64,000 nt of DNA from Diaporthe sp. PMI_573 (Eukaryota > Ascomycota > Sordariomycetes > Diaporthales > Diaporthaceae). The first letter of the stretch is position 1, and every line of letters begins with the position of its first letter. The notes under the pieces were generated by a model. That model did no database searches. It saw only the letters and a program-made list of their open reading frames with translations, and had not been told where the DNA came from. Location of the stretch: positions 1 through 64,000 of the forward strand of contig JAJTUP010000148.1 of assembly GCA_021399435.1 (NCBI GenBank), read 5' to 3'. Below are positions 34,401-44,640 of the stretch, in pieces. A program made the position numbers and the translations under genes.

Positions 34401-34497
34401 TCGAATATGTGCTACATCCACTACGTAATTGCTAAAAAATCGTACATCCACTCTACTTGGTCCAAAAGTGGAGTGGATGTAGTGGTTCCGACCCTTG
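31470..34497 (+). mobile_element. near full-length hAT element, RIPed
   Basis: The ends are inverted-repeat-like: left CAAGGCTCGGACCCACTACA at 31470, and the right end, read inward, CAAGGGTCGGAACCACTACA. Sub-terminal motifs (atccact, tccacttataaatccac) recur near both ends, and the interior carries a hAT transposase relic. The flanking 8-mers are not identical, so the target duplication is lost or the insertion rearranged. Confidence 0.7.
31831..34316 (+). pseudogene. hAT transposase with many premature stops
   Basis: From ATG 31831 the translation gives a Gln-rich start (MSANQPGQPGQQQQLEDRLF), an N-terminal region with SVLKLDINKPTEQNIANSFI and the catalytic part LYILFDGWTSRNKLALYGIA. HIINLSAKALL and GPVGKLHNIVVDVRIS follow. 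A break at about 32978-33035 may be an intron or stop. The frame then runs through NMRWLLQLYM, DWEVLYHLEAILTVFKTMVK and LEHFCIKINLA to the dimerisation block PMLAECERLFSATGKIVSGL (about 33985) and ends around 34316. About 15-20 in-frame stops, most TAG and some TAA, mark RIP. Length and order of parts fit a complete fungal hAT transposase. Confidence 0.85.
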
Positions 34498-34705
34498 CCA
34501 AGAGGGGGAAAGGTTGGTCTTAGTATACCAGGAGGCGAGGTGGTTGACACCCTGTACAATGAGGAATGGTGGCAACGCAAAGCCGTCGCTGCTCTTTTGG
34601 TGGGAAAATCAGCCTCCCCACCAAAATGGAGCATTTCGGATACGCACGATCAACCTCAATCTACACTAACCAAGCCAACTATTTAGGCGGTCCACCACGG
34701 ACCGC

Positions 34706-35700
34706 TTAAAAATGTACTATTATATACTGGGAGTCTAACTGACTAGACCCTTCTATATCCTTGTTACAAGTTTTTGCATTATGCCCAGTCTTGCCGCAGT
34801 TGCCACAGCGTTGCTTACTCGGTCTGCCCCGGACCAAGTCCTCGGTACCACCGCTGATTTCACCAGCTGGCCGCTTCCCCTTTTGTTTCTCTTGAATAAG
34901 AGCCTGGGAATCCTCAATACTAAGTGCTCCTCTAAGCTGTACTCGCGTTCTTTTGGCCCTTTGGCGTTTTGCGAGTGCTGTGTTGGCCTCCTGAAGTGTC
35001 TGGATCTGTTTGCTCATCATGGTGAGCGAGTGCGCCATTACCTATGCTCCCTTTGCCAGGCGATCAATAGCCTCCATAATTGGTGTAGGAGAGCTACCCT
35101 GATGGGTGGAGATCCTACCTTTGATAAAACTTGATTGCTGGATGGTTTGTTGGGTATTAGAGGGTGTTTGAGACTCTTATTTCTGAGGAGAGACGGGTAT
35201 GGATTATACTGGTGTTTGTAGGTGGATATCTAGCTTGGAAATAATAGAATCTGGGTCCTAAGGAGAGATTCCAGCTCCCCTAAATGCAGACCTGATGTTT
35301 TCCTTTATGAATGTCTTGATATGAGCTTCCCTAAATATGAGAAAGAACTTAGACTTGGTGATGTAGTTGATCGAGGCGTGGATGAAGAGGTTGATTTGGT
35401 CGCTATATGCGTGCTTCAGAGGCGAATATAACGCAACATCTAGTGGCTGGAGTAAATGAGAAGAATGCGGCGGCATACTAATAGAGATAATCTTGTTGTC
35501 CTTGCAGTATTGATCGAATTTCGCTAATATATGGCTCTCATGTAGTCTTTATGGTATCATGTCCCCGATAAGCTTTTCAAAAAGAAGGCGCATATCGTTT
35601 AATTCATGCATAAATACAAGCAGATCCTCAGAGACAATTGATTAACAGCGGCTAATTGGGATTTGCTTTAGAAAGCATACCTATTTCTCCAACCCTTTAA
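34706..35700 (-). pseudogene. pogo/Fot1-like transposase, C-terminal half with zinc knuckle
   Basis: One minus frame from about 35560 to 34706 holds HESHILAKFDQYCKDNKIIS and MPPHSSHLLQPLDVALYSPL, the end of the DDE_1 domain in fungal pogo transposases. It then reads FREAHIKTFI and SAFRGAGISP, a TAG-interrupted linker, a coiled-coil part (MMSKQIQTLQEANTALAKRQ) and CGNCGKTGHNAKTC, a C-x2-C-x4-H-x4-C knuckle found at the C-terminus of this family. The N-terminal HTH part and the first catalytic residue are missing; upstream DNA (35560-35700) is RIPed. Inactive. Confidence 0.85.
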
Positions 35701-36640
35701 TGGAGCTACATTATGCGCTAAGGGTAATAAAGCATCCCTTTTATAGTCATTATTTCTAATAGACTGCCTTCTTTCTTATTATAAAAATAAGAAGGTAAGC
35801 CATTTTATTACAAGATAGTAAGGATATCTCATCACTAGTCTTAATGGCTAAGATAGATACTAATATAATTATAGCGGTACTATAGCGTACCCAAGATACA
35901 TAATGAGCGTATACTATATACTATTAATATAGGCTAGTTTATTATAAATAAATACTATACCATAACCGAGGGTATTCTTATTTATTCCGCTGCTCTCCTT
36001 CTCGACCCTTTAAAACAAGACGTCTATATTAAGTAAAACTGGCCAAATAAGTGATATAACAATGTAATTAGTAGAGCATAAGCGATTTAGGAGGAAGAAT
36101 ATAATATTAAGCTCCCTACTAAGCCTCTGGCTGCTCTAAGTGCTGTCCTAGACTTTATAGAACATAAGACTAATAAACTAGCTTAGTTAGTAAGGAATAT
36201 AAAGGTAAAGACTGCTGGATTGTATTATGAGGATGATTTTATAACCTTTATTACTGCTTAACTAATAGAGATCGATTCTACGCCGCTTTAATGGTAGTAT
36301 ATATCTAAGTAGCAGAGAAGATATCCACAACTTAGCTATATAGCCATCGCGATACTCTTTATCTCACTAGAGTCGTCTAAGCTAGAGAGAGCCTTCTCTA
36401 AGGCCTGCAAGACATACTTATAGGATAGGTTACGGATTAAATGTATAAACATTAAGAGGGTAGAGTATATAGGTAACTAGTTGCGTGAAGATTATATTAT
36501 ACCTATATCTCGCGGTAGATTTGGGTTACTGATAATATTTTCTGTATTAAAAAATGATTTTACTAATTTAGATAATGATTTAGAAGACAGGGAGGATATT
36601 GATTGGTACAGAATAGAGTTGTTAAATTAATTGTTTGATT
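35701..36640 (+). pseudogene. hAT transposase C-terminal relic, strongly RIPed
   Basis: In AT-rich DNA, the plus frame at about 36267-36560 reads RRYPQLSYIAIAILFISLES, then SKLERAFSKACKTYL and DRLRIKCINIKRVEYIGN, separated by TAG stops. This is the hAT dimerisation block (L-S-x-x-A-x-x-I-L-F-I-x-x-x-S-S-x-x-E-R-x-F-S). Upstream text (about 35995, LLLDPLKQDVYIK) fits the preceding hAT region. Nothing is intact. Confidence 0.7.
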
Positions 36641-37375
36641 TCGTTGCCTTATTGGCCTACTATTGTGTTTCTTATCCTGTTATCCTGTTATCTTATTCTG
36701 TTATTCTGTAATCTGTATTTTTTCTTATCTTGTTGTGTTTAATATGCTAAGGGGTTTCTTAACATGTTATACAGGTTGCCCATGTATGACCAAATGTACC
36801 GCGACTTATTTCCTTTCAGTCCCATTGATGTGACCTTGTGAAACCAAGTACAGCCATCGAGAGTTGATATTCCGGCCTCTCGGGTATTTTAGCCTCTGTT
36901 AGCCGAGCTAGGTGCCGTCTTCCGCAATATGCTGTGCTTTTAGCTAGGTACTAAGGGCAAAATTGGACACTTTTGGAAGAACTTTGAAGACAAAATTGCG
37001 GACGCTGAACCTGGTCGCTACTGTACAGTACTGTAAGCCGACACCGAAACCTCGCGTCAGAGTTCAGGGTGCTCATAAGCAGTTCGCACTGGGTTTGGAA
37101 GTAGCGAATAAGCATCCAGCCAGGAAAATTCGATGCTGGTTGATTAGAACATGACGTAGCCGGAACCTCAAAAAGCGGGGTTTGGCTTCGATGGAAACTT
37201 TCAGCTCGGTGGCGCCAAATGGCTTAACTAGAGAAGCGTCCGGAAGATATTATGTGCTGACGCCCGATACTACAGGGTGTACCAAGTCCGGAAATACATA
37301 TAATGGCCTCGTCCGCACATCATTCAATTAAATTGGAAGCACTCCTTCATCAACAACACGGTCGGAGTCTTGGAC
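36641..37375. other. spacer upstream of the exonuclease gene
   Basis: No gene is recognised. The last 200-300 bases likely contain the promoter of the exonuclease gene; no clear TATA box is seen. tgtacagtactgtaag at about 37022-37037 is one of the GTAC palindromes that recur in the window. Confidence 0.4.
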
Positions 37376-38278
37376 ATGGCGCTATCTACGTCCGCAGCGA
37401 CTCTCATCTCTACTACGGCGGAACTCAAGGCATACGTTTCTTCTATCCCGCCTTCCAGCACGCTTTACTTAGATCTAGAAGGGAAAAGCCTCTGCCGACA
37501 TGGGACCATCTCCCTCATGACTATTTTACCCCATCCAGAAGGAGTCTTGAGACTTGTTGACGTGTTATCTCTCGGGGAATCGGCTTTTACGACGACTTCG
37601 AAAGACGGAAAATCTCTCAAATCCATTTTCGAAGACCCCGGCATCCCGAAATGCTTCTGGGATCTGCGGAATGACGCCGATGCGCTTTGGGCTCTCTATA
37701 AAGTCGGTCTTGCAGGCGTCATCGACATCCAACTTCTGGAGAATGCATCTCGCATCGGCGATAAGACATACCTCTGTGGCCTAGAGAAGGCCATACGGCT
37801 CGACATGAAGCTGGGATTCACGGAGCTCAACCGTTGGACCAGCTCTAAAAGGGAGATCAAGAGCCTCATGTCTGCCAACGTCTTCACTATCCGGCCAGTA
37901 GAGGCCAAGACGGTCCAATATTGCACCGATGACGTTATTTACCTACCGGCATTGCATGACTTCTACTTGAGGCGCATTAGTTCTGATTGGCTTGCGAAAG
38001 CAGAGGAGGAGAGTACGCGCCGGGTGGACGAGGCTCACGCTCCTACATACGAACCCCAGTCGGCAACGAAGACGCTGGGACCGTGGGGATCGGGGACCGG
38101 GCAATGTGTCCCATCCCTGGACGATGTACTTGATCAGTTGGAGGACTATATGCTGGAGCAAAGAGCCAAGGATCTGTTCGGAGTTGATGATGATGACGAT
38201 GACTACTATGATGACGGCCCGACTAGCTGTAGGGATATTATTAGCGAGAGTGACTACTACTTATACTATTCCGACTGA
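37376..38278 (+). CDS. DEDDy 3'-5' exonuclease-domain protein (RNase D / Egl-like)
   Basis: Intact single-exon frame from ATG 37376 to TGA, 300 aa. The 3_5_exonuc fold is clear. Exo I is LYLDLEGKSL (D33, E35), Exo II CFWDLRNDADAL (D100), then DIQLLENASRIGDKTYLCGL, and Exo III VQYCTDDVIYLPAL (Y182-x3-D186). All four acidic residues and the Tyr of the DEDDy class are present, so catalysis is plausible. The C-terminal 90 residues form an acidic tail with a run of seven Asp. The protein lacks HRDC or helicase parts. Fungal relatives form expanded families of unclear role; substrates would be RNA or DNA 3' ends. No signal peptide, so it is probably nuclear or cytoplasmic. Its GC-balanced, stop-free frame between RIPed blocks argues for a working gene. 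An upstream in-frame TTG at 37370 is not a likely start. Confidence 0.85.
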   Translation: MALSTSAATLISTTAELKAYVSSIPPSSTLYLDLEGKSLCRHGTISLMTILPHPEGVLRLVDVLSLGESAFTTTSKDGKSLKSIFEDPGIPKCFWDLRNDADALWALYKVGLAGVIDIQLLENASRIGDKTYLCGLEKAIRLDMKLGFTELNRWTSSKREIKSLMSANVFTIRPVEAKTVQYCTDDVIYLPALHDFYLRRISSDWLAKAEEESTRRVDEAHAPTYEPQSATKTLGPWGSGTGQCVPSLDDVLDQLEDYMLEQRAKDLFGVDDDDDDYYDDGPTSCRDIISESDYYLYYSD

Positions 38279-38349
38279 TTGTGAACTGGCTGCCGGTATC
38301 GATCGTGGAGATGCTTCTGGTGCTAATAAAGACAAGAGTCCACAAGCCA

Positions 38350-38690
38350 AAATCTAGCACCCTCGGCAATCGGGTGCTCTCAGAACGATGCAGTCGTGAT
38401 CTCAAGCGATGACGAGTCTGATTCCGGCGATTTCGACGATGGCCAGTCCGATACCTGTTCCGACACTTCTTTCCCGCCGGTTGACGAGCTTCTTCGCCAG
38501 CCTGCTAAAGATATTGAGTCTGGCAGTGTTTGTAATGCCGGTATGTACTTGAGTTCTCCATCCCCCGTACGGGCCGTTGGGCTGACACGTCTGAGCAGAC
38601 AAGGGTCTCAATGCTGCATCCGCTGAAGGTGGCAACGACGACACAAAGGAGCTGTCCGTTGCCGAGGAAGCCAACGTAGGCGCCTTGGAC
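38350..38690 (+). pseudogene. acidic protein gene fragment with one intron, truncated
   Basis: A frame from about 38393 encodes VISSDDESDSGDFDDGQSDT followed by CSDTSFPPVDELLRQPAKDI. GTATGT at 38540 and a GCTGAC branch-like site before CAG at about 38600 define a 60-base intron. Splicing continues the frame as KGLNAASAEGGNDDTKELSV and VGALDNNERRDTPA. The coding text ends where the pogo-like relic on the other strand begins (about 38690). Start and 3' end are not found. Acidic, Ser/Asp-rich, probably nuclear; family unknown. It could be a 3' neighbour of the exonuclease gene or its former C-terminal part. Confidence 0.4.
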
Positions 38691-39355
38691 AATAACGAAC
38701 GACGGGATACACCAGCCCTTTGCGTTGATACATTCAATAACTGTTGCCCATTCCCGGTTTCCAGGCTATACATATTTAGCCTTTCCATGTCGATCAGAAC
38801 GTGTAATAACCATTGACGCGGTTATTATGCCCATCATAAAGCCGGTTTCGTCGAAGTTGTATAGATCGTCGTCTATGATCCCATACTTGGCCATCATATT
38901 GCGGAGCAGCCGGAACTAGTTCCTAATAACCTCTGGATCTTCGTAGAGGGCCCTCTGATAATCATAAGGCTGATTAAACCTAGTCTTCAAGCTTAGTTGT
39001 ACATCCACAAAGCGTCGTACCCAGTTCTTGCCAACAGGCTTACTATCTCGTAATGCTAGTAGGAGGTTAGCCATATCTTCTACACTAGAAAGCCGTATTA
39101 GGAATCCTCGTGTATCTTGCTTAATAATATATCGGATAAGTATTTGCTCTTTAACTGGGTTAAGTTTATAGTCGTTAACACGTGATTCTCCGCGATGTGG
39201 TCGGTTATTCATCTTGTCGGATATTATACTGTGTGGAACGTTGAAAATCCGTGCAGCGCGACGTGCACTTAAGGGTTTTTTTTGGGTTTTTTTTTGGAAT
39301 TCTCAATTGCCTGAAGTGCTAGTTGGACTTTGTCTTCTTTTGAGTAGATTGGCAT
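38640..39355 (-). pseudogene. pogo/Fot1-like transposase, N-terminal half, frameshifted
   Basis: From ATG 39355, YSKEDKVQLALQAIENSKKK runs into an A-rich tract (two poly-A runs, about 39276-39298) where the frame changes. It goes on as PLSARRAARIFNVPHSIISD (HTH psq type), then NPVKEQILIRYIIKQDTRGF, LSSVEDMANLLLALRDSKPV and RFVDVQLSLKTRFNQPYDYQ (Tc5/CENP-B-type HTH). After a TAG at 38919 the catalytic domain begins: MMAKYGIIDDDLYNFDETGF and REWATVIECINAKGW. It ends at about 38690, leaving out the last catalytic Asp and the C-terminus. Confidence 0.85.
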
Positions 39356-39559
39356 TGTGGATGTTGATTTCTAGCGCGTTAAATATTTAAGTAGGTAGAG
39401 TGATGCGAGACTTACGCGAAAAATGGGGACGCGATTTGCACCAAAAAGAACCCCGCCCACCAAAACTTTAAGTTTTCAGACTGGCACTGCAACACCACCA
39501 CCTCTCCAAATTGACCAGATCAATTAAAAATAAGGAATATAGACCAGTTGGCACCAATT

Positions 39560-39670
39560 GGTGCCAAATACAATTAACCTTTCTGCCCTGGGTGGGTGCT
39601 GGGGTTGGCTAAAGTTGGCAGAGTTGGCGAAACTGTCCGGCTGGGTGGTATGTCCGGCTGGGTGGTGAAC
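39560..39670. repeat. possible transposon end with duplicated ccggctgggtggt motif
   Basis: tgtccggctgggtggtatgtccggctgggtggtg, preceded by gccctgggtgggtgctgggg, lies upstream of the pogo-like transposase start. Its layout (tandem GGGTGG-containing units) recalls the inverted repeats at 28.67 and 29.36 kb. No partner end was found at the other side of the relic. Confidence 0.35.
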
Positions 39671-40600
39671 CACGTTATATGCTAAACAAAACTCATCTAG
39701 GAATTCTCGTAGAGTGTGGTTAATGTACCGTTAAAACGTAGCGGGGGCTCCCGTTAGTCTAAAGGTCGTGACCTCTTAAAATAAGGTGTAGAATCTTTGG
39801 TCTATTAGACTATTTAGGGTCGTCTAAGTAGGCGAGGTGCCCTCTATATATATTATCTTGTTGATTGAGTGCATTCTGTAGTGTCGGACATAAATGACTG
39901 ATAGTAACGAGCTGGTATCCAATGGCTTACAAGTCATTATTTACAAGTCAGGCAATACCTGCGGGCATTCCAGTCTAGCAACTAAAGGCCTGGTATAAGT
40001 TCTGTAGTCGAACCTGTGTTGAACTACACACAAGTCTGATATCCTACATTCTCAAAGTCAGAGGGCTTTATGCGCAGAGATGAAATCAAAAGTCATCGAT
40101 TTGCTCACGCTAATGATATGTGACGGATTGAGACTCTGTTGATTGACAGGTTTTGCAAGTCCTGAAGCCTCTCCCAGACAGCACATGTCGTTGGTAAGAA
40201 AATTCTGGTGGGCAACGTCGGCGAGCTCAGCAGATATAACAGTTAAATGTTTTGGTAGGGAGGGCAAATCTACGATAAAATGAGACAACTTAGAGCTTAT
40301 TGTAACTAATAGTTGCTAGGGAAAGATTGTAAATAGAGAGAACCCACTAGACTAGGATATATACCAAGGGGATGGGTCTTAGACACAAGATTAGTCGTAC
40401 GTTATTATATAGTATAGTATTAGGTAGCCACTAATTAAATATATATTTTGTAATATCAAGCATTATATTTTCTCTAAAGTATATAATAAAAGATATTTAA
40501 TAGTCTAAGGTAGAAATACTATGTAGATGTAAAAGTACCTATTTAAGTATTTACATAATGACCTATCTAACTTACCATTTTATTTCCTTTATATAGCCTT
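39671..40600. other. AT-rich RIPed DNA without a recognised gene
   Basis: No motif. It grades into the gypsy integrase relic. Confidence 0.4.
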
Positions 40601-41480
40601 CTATCCAGACTATTTTGCTATAAAACTTATTTATTATATTAACTGCTTTTATAATAAGATAGTCTTTAATACTGCTAGCTAATAGACCTATAGGTATAAA
40701 AGAGCAATTAAGCTTGACTGATTTAAGTTCTTAATTAGTAAGCGATATTTACTATAAATCAACAAGCTACATCTTTTACTTTATACTAGGCATCCTTAGA
40801 GAGCCTTAACTATACAAGCCAGGTTTTATTACAATAAGGATGTTTTATTATTACTAGTATAGATCTAATTACTTTAAAACTTAGTTTTGAAGTAAGGATA
40901 AGAAATATATTGATTTTAGGAGGATATGTTGGATAAAGAACTTCTTGATATTTTTAGTATTTGCTAGGTAGAGCGGCATTACTTCTACCTAGCCTATGAG
41001 GTTACAACGGGCCTTAACGAGTTTATTATAGCCCTGATTAGAGGAAAGCTATTAGACGTTAAGGTATATTTTTAAGAAAGGTTGATCTGGTACTGCAGGT
41101 ATAACACCGTCGTTATAGATACGCGTATTCCATTTAGCGCATTTGGGGCAGCTACTAGCCATATCTTTAACATCGGTATATATCCCTTTCCAGTAATACA
41201 TAGCTTTAATCCGGGCATAAGTAGCATTCCGGCCATGGTAGCCTAAGGGGGCATAAATATTCTTAACAATCCTTTTCTTTAGATTAAAGTTATCAACAAT
41301 TTTTCGTCGCTGTAGTCCCTTTTCTGGCAAGGCCAAAGGATTCGATCATATACCGCAAACTAATGGGCTTTTCGCTTAAAGGTAGTAATTTAGGATAAAG
41401 TAAGGTTACTTAGCAACATCCCATGGCAAAAGTACCAGGCTACTTTAATGAATTCCTCTAACCAATTCTACAGGTTAAAT
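40601..41480 (-). pseudogene. Ty3/gypsy integrase fragment (H2C2 zinc-binding domain)
   Basis: The minus frame 41336-41052 reads PEKGLQRRKIVDNFNLKKRI followed by HGRNATYARIKAMYYWKGIY and DVKDMASSCPKCAKWNTRIY. This is the integrase_H2C2 zinc-binding domain (H-x-G-R-x-x-T-Y-A-R-I ... C-x2-C), followed by PDQPFLKIYLNV, which starts the catalytic core. Just upstream, in another frame, are traces of KRKAHQFAVYDRILW type text. The core itself (toward 40600) is too RIPed to follow with certainty. Confidence 0.7.
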
Positions 41481-43344
41481 ACAGTATAGTTGGTCGTTGT
41501 CATGGTGTTGGCGTTTGTTTTCCTTCTCAGGTTGCATAATAGACAGGTCAGAGTTGTTTGTTTACCTCGGCGTAAGTCGAAGATATGGTGGAAGCCTGAT
41601 TATTATTGTATTTAGAGGTCGCGGTACTGTAAGGTCTGCTGTAGAAACAGTACTAATCCACCAGGAACCCAAGCCAAAAACAAAAGCAGGAAAGAGCTTT
41701 TCCATAGTTCAACGTTCCAGGTTGACGTTCTCCAACGACTCGAAGCACCTCCACAGCTTGCCTCAAGTCGCTTATCCAGGAGGGAAAGTCGTAGATACAG
41801 AACAATATCACCAATATTACAGGCAAGATGGGTACTGCAGAAGGGAAACCTTGATATTGTTCACTACAGCTGGTCATCTGTGGAGTATAATGCTGACCAA
41901 GCCTTCTTCCAAGTCACTCTTTAAGTCATTTAGACATTCCTCCCTAACGCTATTCTTAAGCTCTTCCATATTGTGCGAGGCTTCTCTTCAGAGTGTCTTC
42001 CACTTCTTGTTGGACAGCGTCTCGGATCACCTGGTCCCACTTACACGGGGTCTGGTTACAAATTTTAGCCACCTCTTCGTAGCAGCTTGCTTAGAAGATC
42101 ACAAACTCATGAGTTGTAATGCCAGGCGGGATAAAGCAGCCATAAAATAATCAATCCGATGGTCAATTTTTGAGGAACTGCTTTATATGTGTTTACTCTG
42201 ATGAACTCGCACGTATAGAATTCCCAACCCGCCAGCATTGAACAGTGGGAAGTTATCACCATGCTAAGAATCTGCCGTTAATTCACCCGCTCTCCTAGCC
42301 CAAGAATTTTCTGGCATTCCAGCGAACTAGCACTATAAAAACCGCCAACGAGTTGGACTTGCCCAGCGCTTCCTTCCCGTTCTCGCCCGCTACGACAATA
42401 AGACCAGTCGAATATCCCGAATTATATAGAAGCTCTTTCACAAACGCCTTTACAGTCCACCAAGCAGTCACAAGACTCGGCATCTATAAACAGATCATCT
42501 ATCGCAAAACATGCACTCCTGGCGCTAAAGGTCCCACAGAGGCATAAGCATTCCACAGCACCTACAATACGTAGTCGAATCGTGTCACTAAGACTCTGGC
42601 TTTAGGATCTGCGAGGATCATCAGGGCGAGGCTCGATAGAAGTAGCCAAGTCTCTGCTGTGCCTCGTGCTGATTCGCGCAGCTTTTGCTTATTGACGCCT
42701 ATATCAGACTATGCCCCTTAGGCAAGACAAACGGCGACAGTGTGACGATGAAATCATCGCTATAGCCATACCCGCAATAACCGTTCCCATCGTCGTAAAA
42801 GCGGCGCACAGAGTGGATATAACTTTTGTGAGGATGCTTTTGCCAAAATGGGTAATTCAATTAGCAGTGAGCATCGTCATTAGGTTTTTTTGATATATTT
42901 CTTGCCATCACGTAGAACGAGCTGTAGGTATATATTCGTACACCAGAACCCACAAATCAGACGTCTATCTCAAGATGAATAATGGATTTCTGAAAAGGAT
43001 AACGCATATAGTCTGGGATCCAGAAAGCGCATGCAGTAAAGTGCGGCACCATGACGGGCTCGCTCATTGGCAGGTGTTGCAGTAAAGCTAAAGCTTTATT
43101 TAAGACGTTATATCACTTGTTCGTAATTCTTATTCAAGGCAAGAAGAGAAAGTATAACGCTGTAAACAAAATTCACAATTTTCGTTCTCCTAAAATAAGA
43201 AAACGATTATAAGTGTGTGTATAAGTATCTCCATTCACTCTTAGCTACAGTACAACGTCAACCACTAATTTTTCAAAATATGCGGACCAGTGTCGTTGCT
43301 CCAGCAGTACGCAAATCCAAGAAAACCTAGTTGATATCAACATT
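41481..43344. other. mixed segment, no recognised gene
   Basis: The plus ORF 41497-42150 (217 codons) has no family motif and low coding character. On the minus strand, about 42090-42000 reads EEVAKICNQTPCKWDQVIRD followed by AVQQEVEDTLKRSLAQYG, which looks like real coiled-coil coding sequence, but I cannot place it. ORFs at 42295-42893 are unrecognised. Confidence 0.35.
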
Positions 43345-43965
43345 ATGGTATACCCAGTAAATAGAACGGGTCTACATAAGGACACCAGATCCAATGTTGC
43401 TCATATTAAAGGGCTGGTTCAGAAGACGTTACACCGCGCAGCAGGGAAGTTCAAAGGTTCTTCCAAGAGTACTCGAGCTTTCTCTATTCCCACTATAACA
43501 AGATTAAACAGTTCACAACACACCGATCAAGGCATTGTGTTTGACCATAGGATAAGTTCCGAGACTGTCCAATCCACCAATATAGGAATACCTGCTTAGC
43601 AGCCAGATACTCAGAAACCTTCATGCACTACACCTAACGATACTGCCTTCGATCTTGATATATTTTCGTTAGTTGATGAGTGCAGATGGCTGATTGAAGA
43701 GAACCGGGACTTTTGGAAGCCCTTTCGAAATCCTGGCGTTGGCATAGGGCAAACGTACCGAAAGTATGGACATACACAGGACACTCTCAACGCAGAAGCA
43801 GCCAAAGTTTACTTCCCAGATAGCTTCCCTGAGGACTATAAACCTCCAATTCCACAGCCTACTTGCCACATCAAGGAAGATGGCCCATAGTGGGTCAAGA
43901 AAGCTCACAGCCTCTTACTTCCGGCGTATAGGGCGCCCGAAGGGAAGACCCACGGGGTAATCTAA
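43345..43965 (+). pseudogene. unknown gene with two TAG stops
   Basis: One plus frame stays open from 43345 to 43962 apart from TAG at 43597 and TAG at about 43891. Text: basic first part (AHIKGLVQKTLHRAAGKFKG), then AFDLDIFSLVDECRWLIEEN, DFWKPFRNPGVGIGQTYRKY and GHTQDTLNAEAAKVYFPDSF. Both stops are of the CAG/TGG-to-TAG type. The preserved frame and codon texture suggest a recently lost gene. No known domain is recognised. It may be the 5' part of the SP-RING fossil that follows in another frame. Confidence 0.45.
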
Positions 43966-44084
43966 CTTCGCACCGTCTCCGGGCCCACAATGTATTACTC
44001 GCAAGTTCACCATTCGGATCTTATATATAGCCTACATCCTTGCTTTTGTTATCACCGACCTTATCTCTTAATGAGTATTACAAA

Positions 44085-44640
44085 AATCAAGAGGCCAACG
44101 AAAACTTCACTACTTACTTGAAACATATCCAGGTATCCAAGGCTGACAAGTGGAAATGCCCTATCTGTTTTGCGGATGCCAGACCAAGAAGCCTGCGTAT
44201 CGACGGCTTTCTGCTCGGCGTGTGCAGACAACTTGAGCAGAGGAACAAATTGAATACGAAGTCGATACTTGTTGCGGCGGATGGCACATGGCGGCCCATT
44301 GTGGAATGAATCAACGAGGATTTCAGTCATACTGGCAATGACTCGACTTTGAAGGGTCCAGTCGCTACCTTCCGCAATCGAAAATTTAAGTCGAGCTCTA
44401 TCAAGAGGGTAGCAGTAGAGGTCATCGAGCTGGACTAGAGCCAAGAGATCACTAAAAGTATCACTCAGACGGTCGTTCATGTGGAATGGGGATTTGTCCC
44501 CACACTTATACGCCAAGATTTTGTCGAAATCCTCGATTATGATGTGGAGGATGTCCCAGAACACTAGCCCCGGCGTGATGATAATACATTGGAGCAGAGA
44601 TATGCAGCCCTCCTGGGCCAACTACGTCGGTTGAGGTCCG
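44085..44640 (+). pseudogene. SP-RING (MIZ) zinc-finger protein fossil, SUMO E3 ligase-like
   Basis: At 44151-44309 the frame reads KWKCPICFADARPRSLRIDG followed by FLLGVCRQLEQRNKL and SILVAADGTWRPIVE. This matches the second half of the MIZ/SP-RING domain: W-x-C-P-I-C, then R/L-x-x-D-x-F, then D-G-x-W. The upstream C-x-H half is not clear. After TGA 44309 the frame goes on as NEDFSHTGNDSTLKGPVATF and RVAVEVIELD before a TAG; the acidic I-E-L-D text recalls the SUMO-interacting tails of PIAS/Siz proteins. Intact proteins attach SUMO to nuclear targets. Two stops and a missing N-terminus make this a pseudogene. Confidence 0.65.

Noticed and set aside
31462..34505. 8-bp target duplication around the hAT element
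   Set aside because: The flanking octamers (acttcatc and ccaagagg) do not match, so no duplication is claimed.
39671..41480. Starship captain (tyrosine recombinase, DUF3435)
   Set aside because: The AT-rich block was read for such motifs, but only gypsy integrase text was supported.
41497..42150. 217-codon plus ORF as a gene
   Set aside because: No motif, low-complexity hydrophobic content, and the opposite strand has more coding-like text.
44061..44621. 186-codon minus ORF
   Set aside because: It is antisense to the SP-RING fossil, whose motif spacing is far more informative, so it is taken as a shadow.
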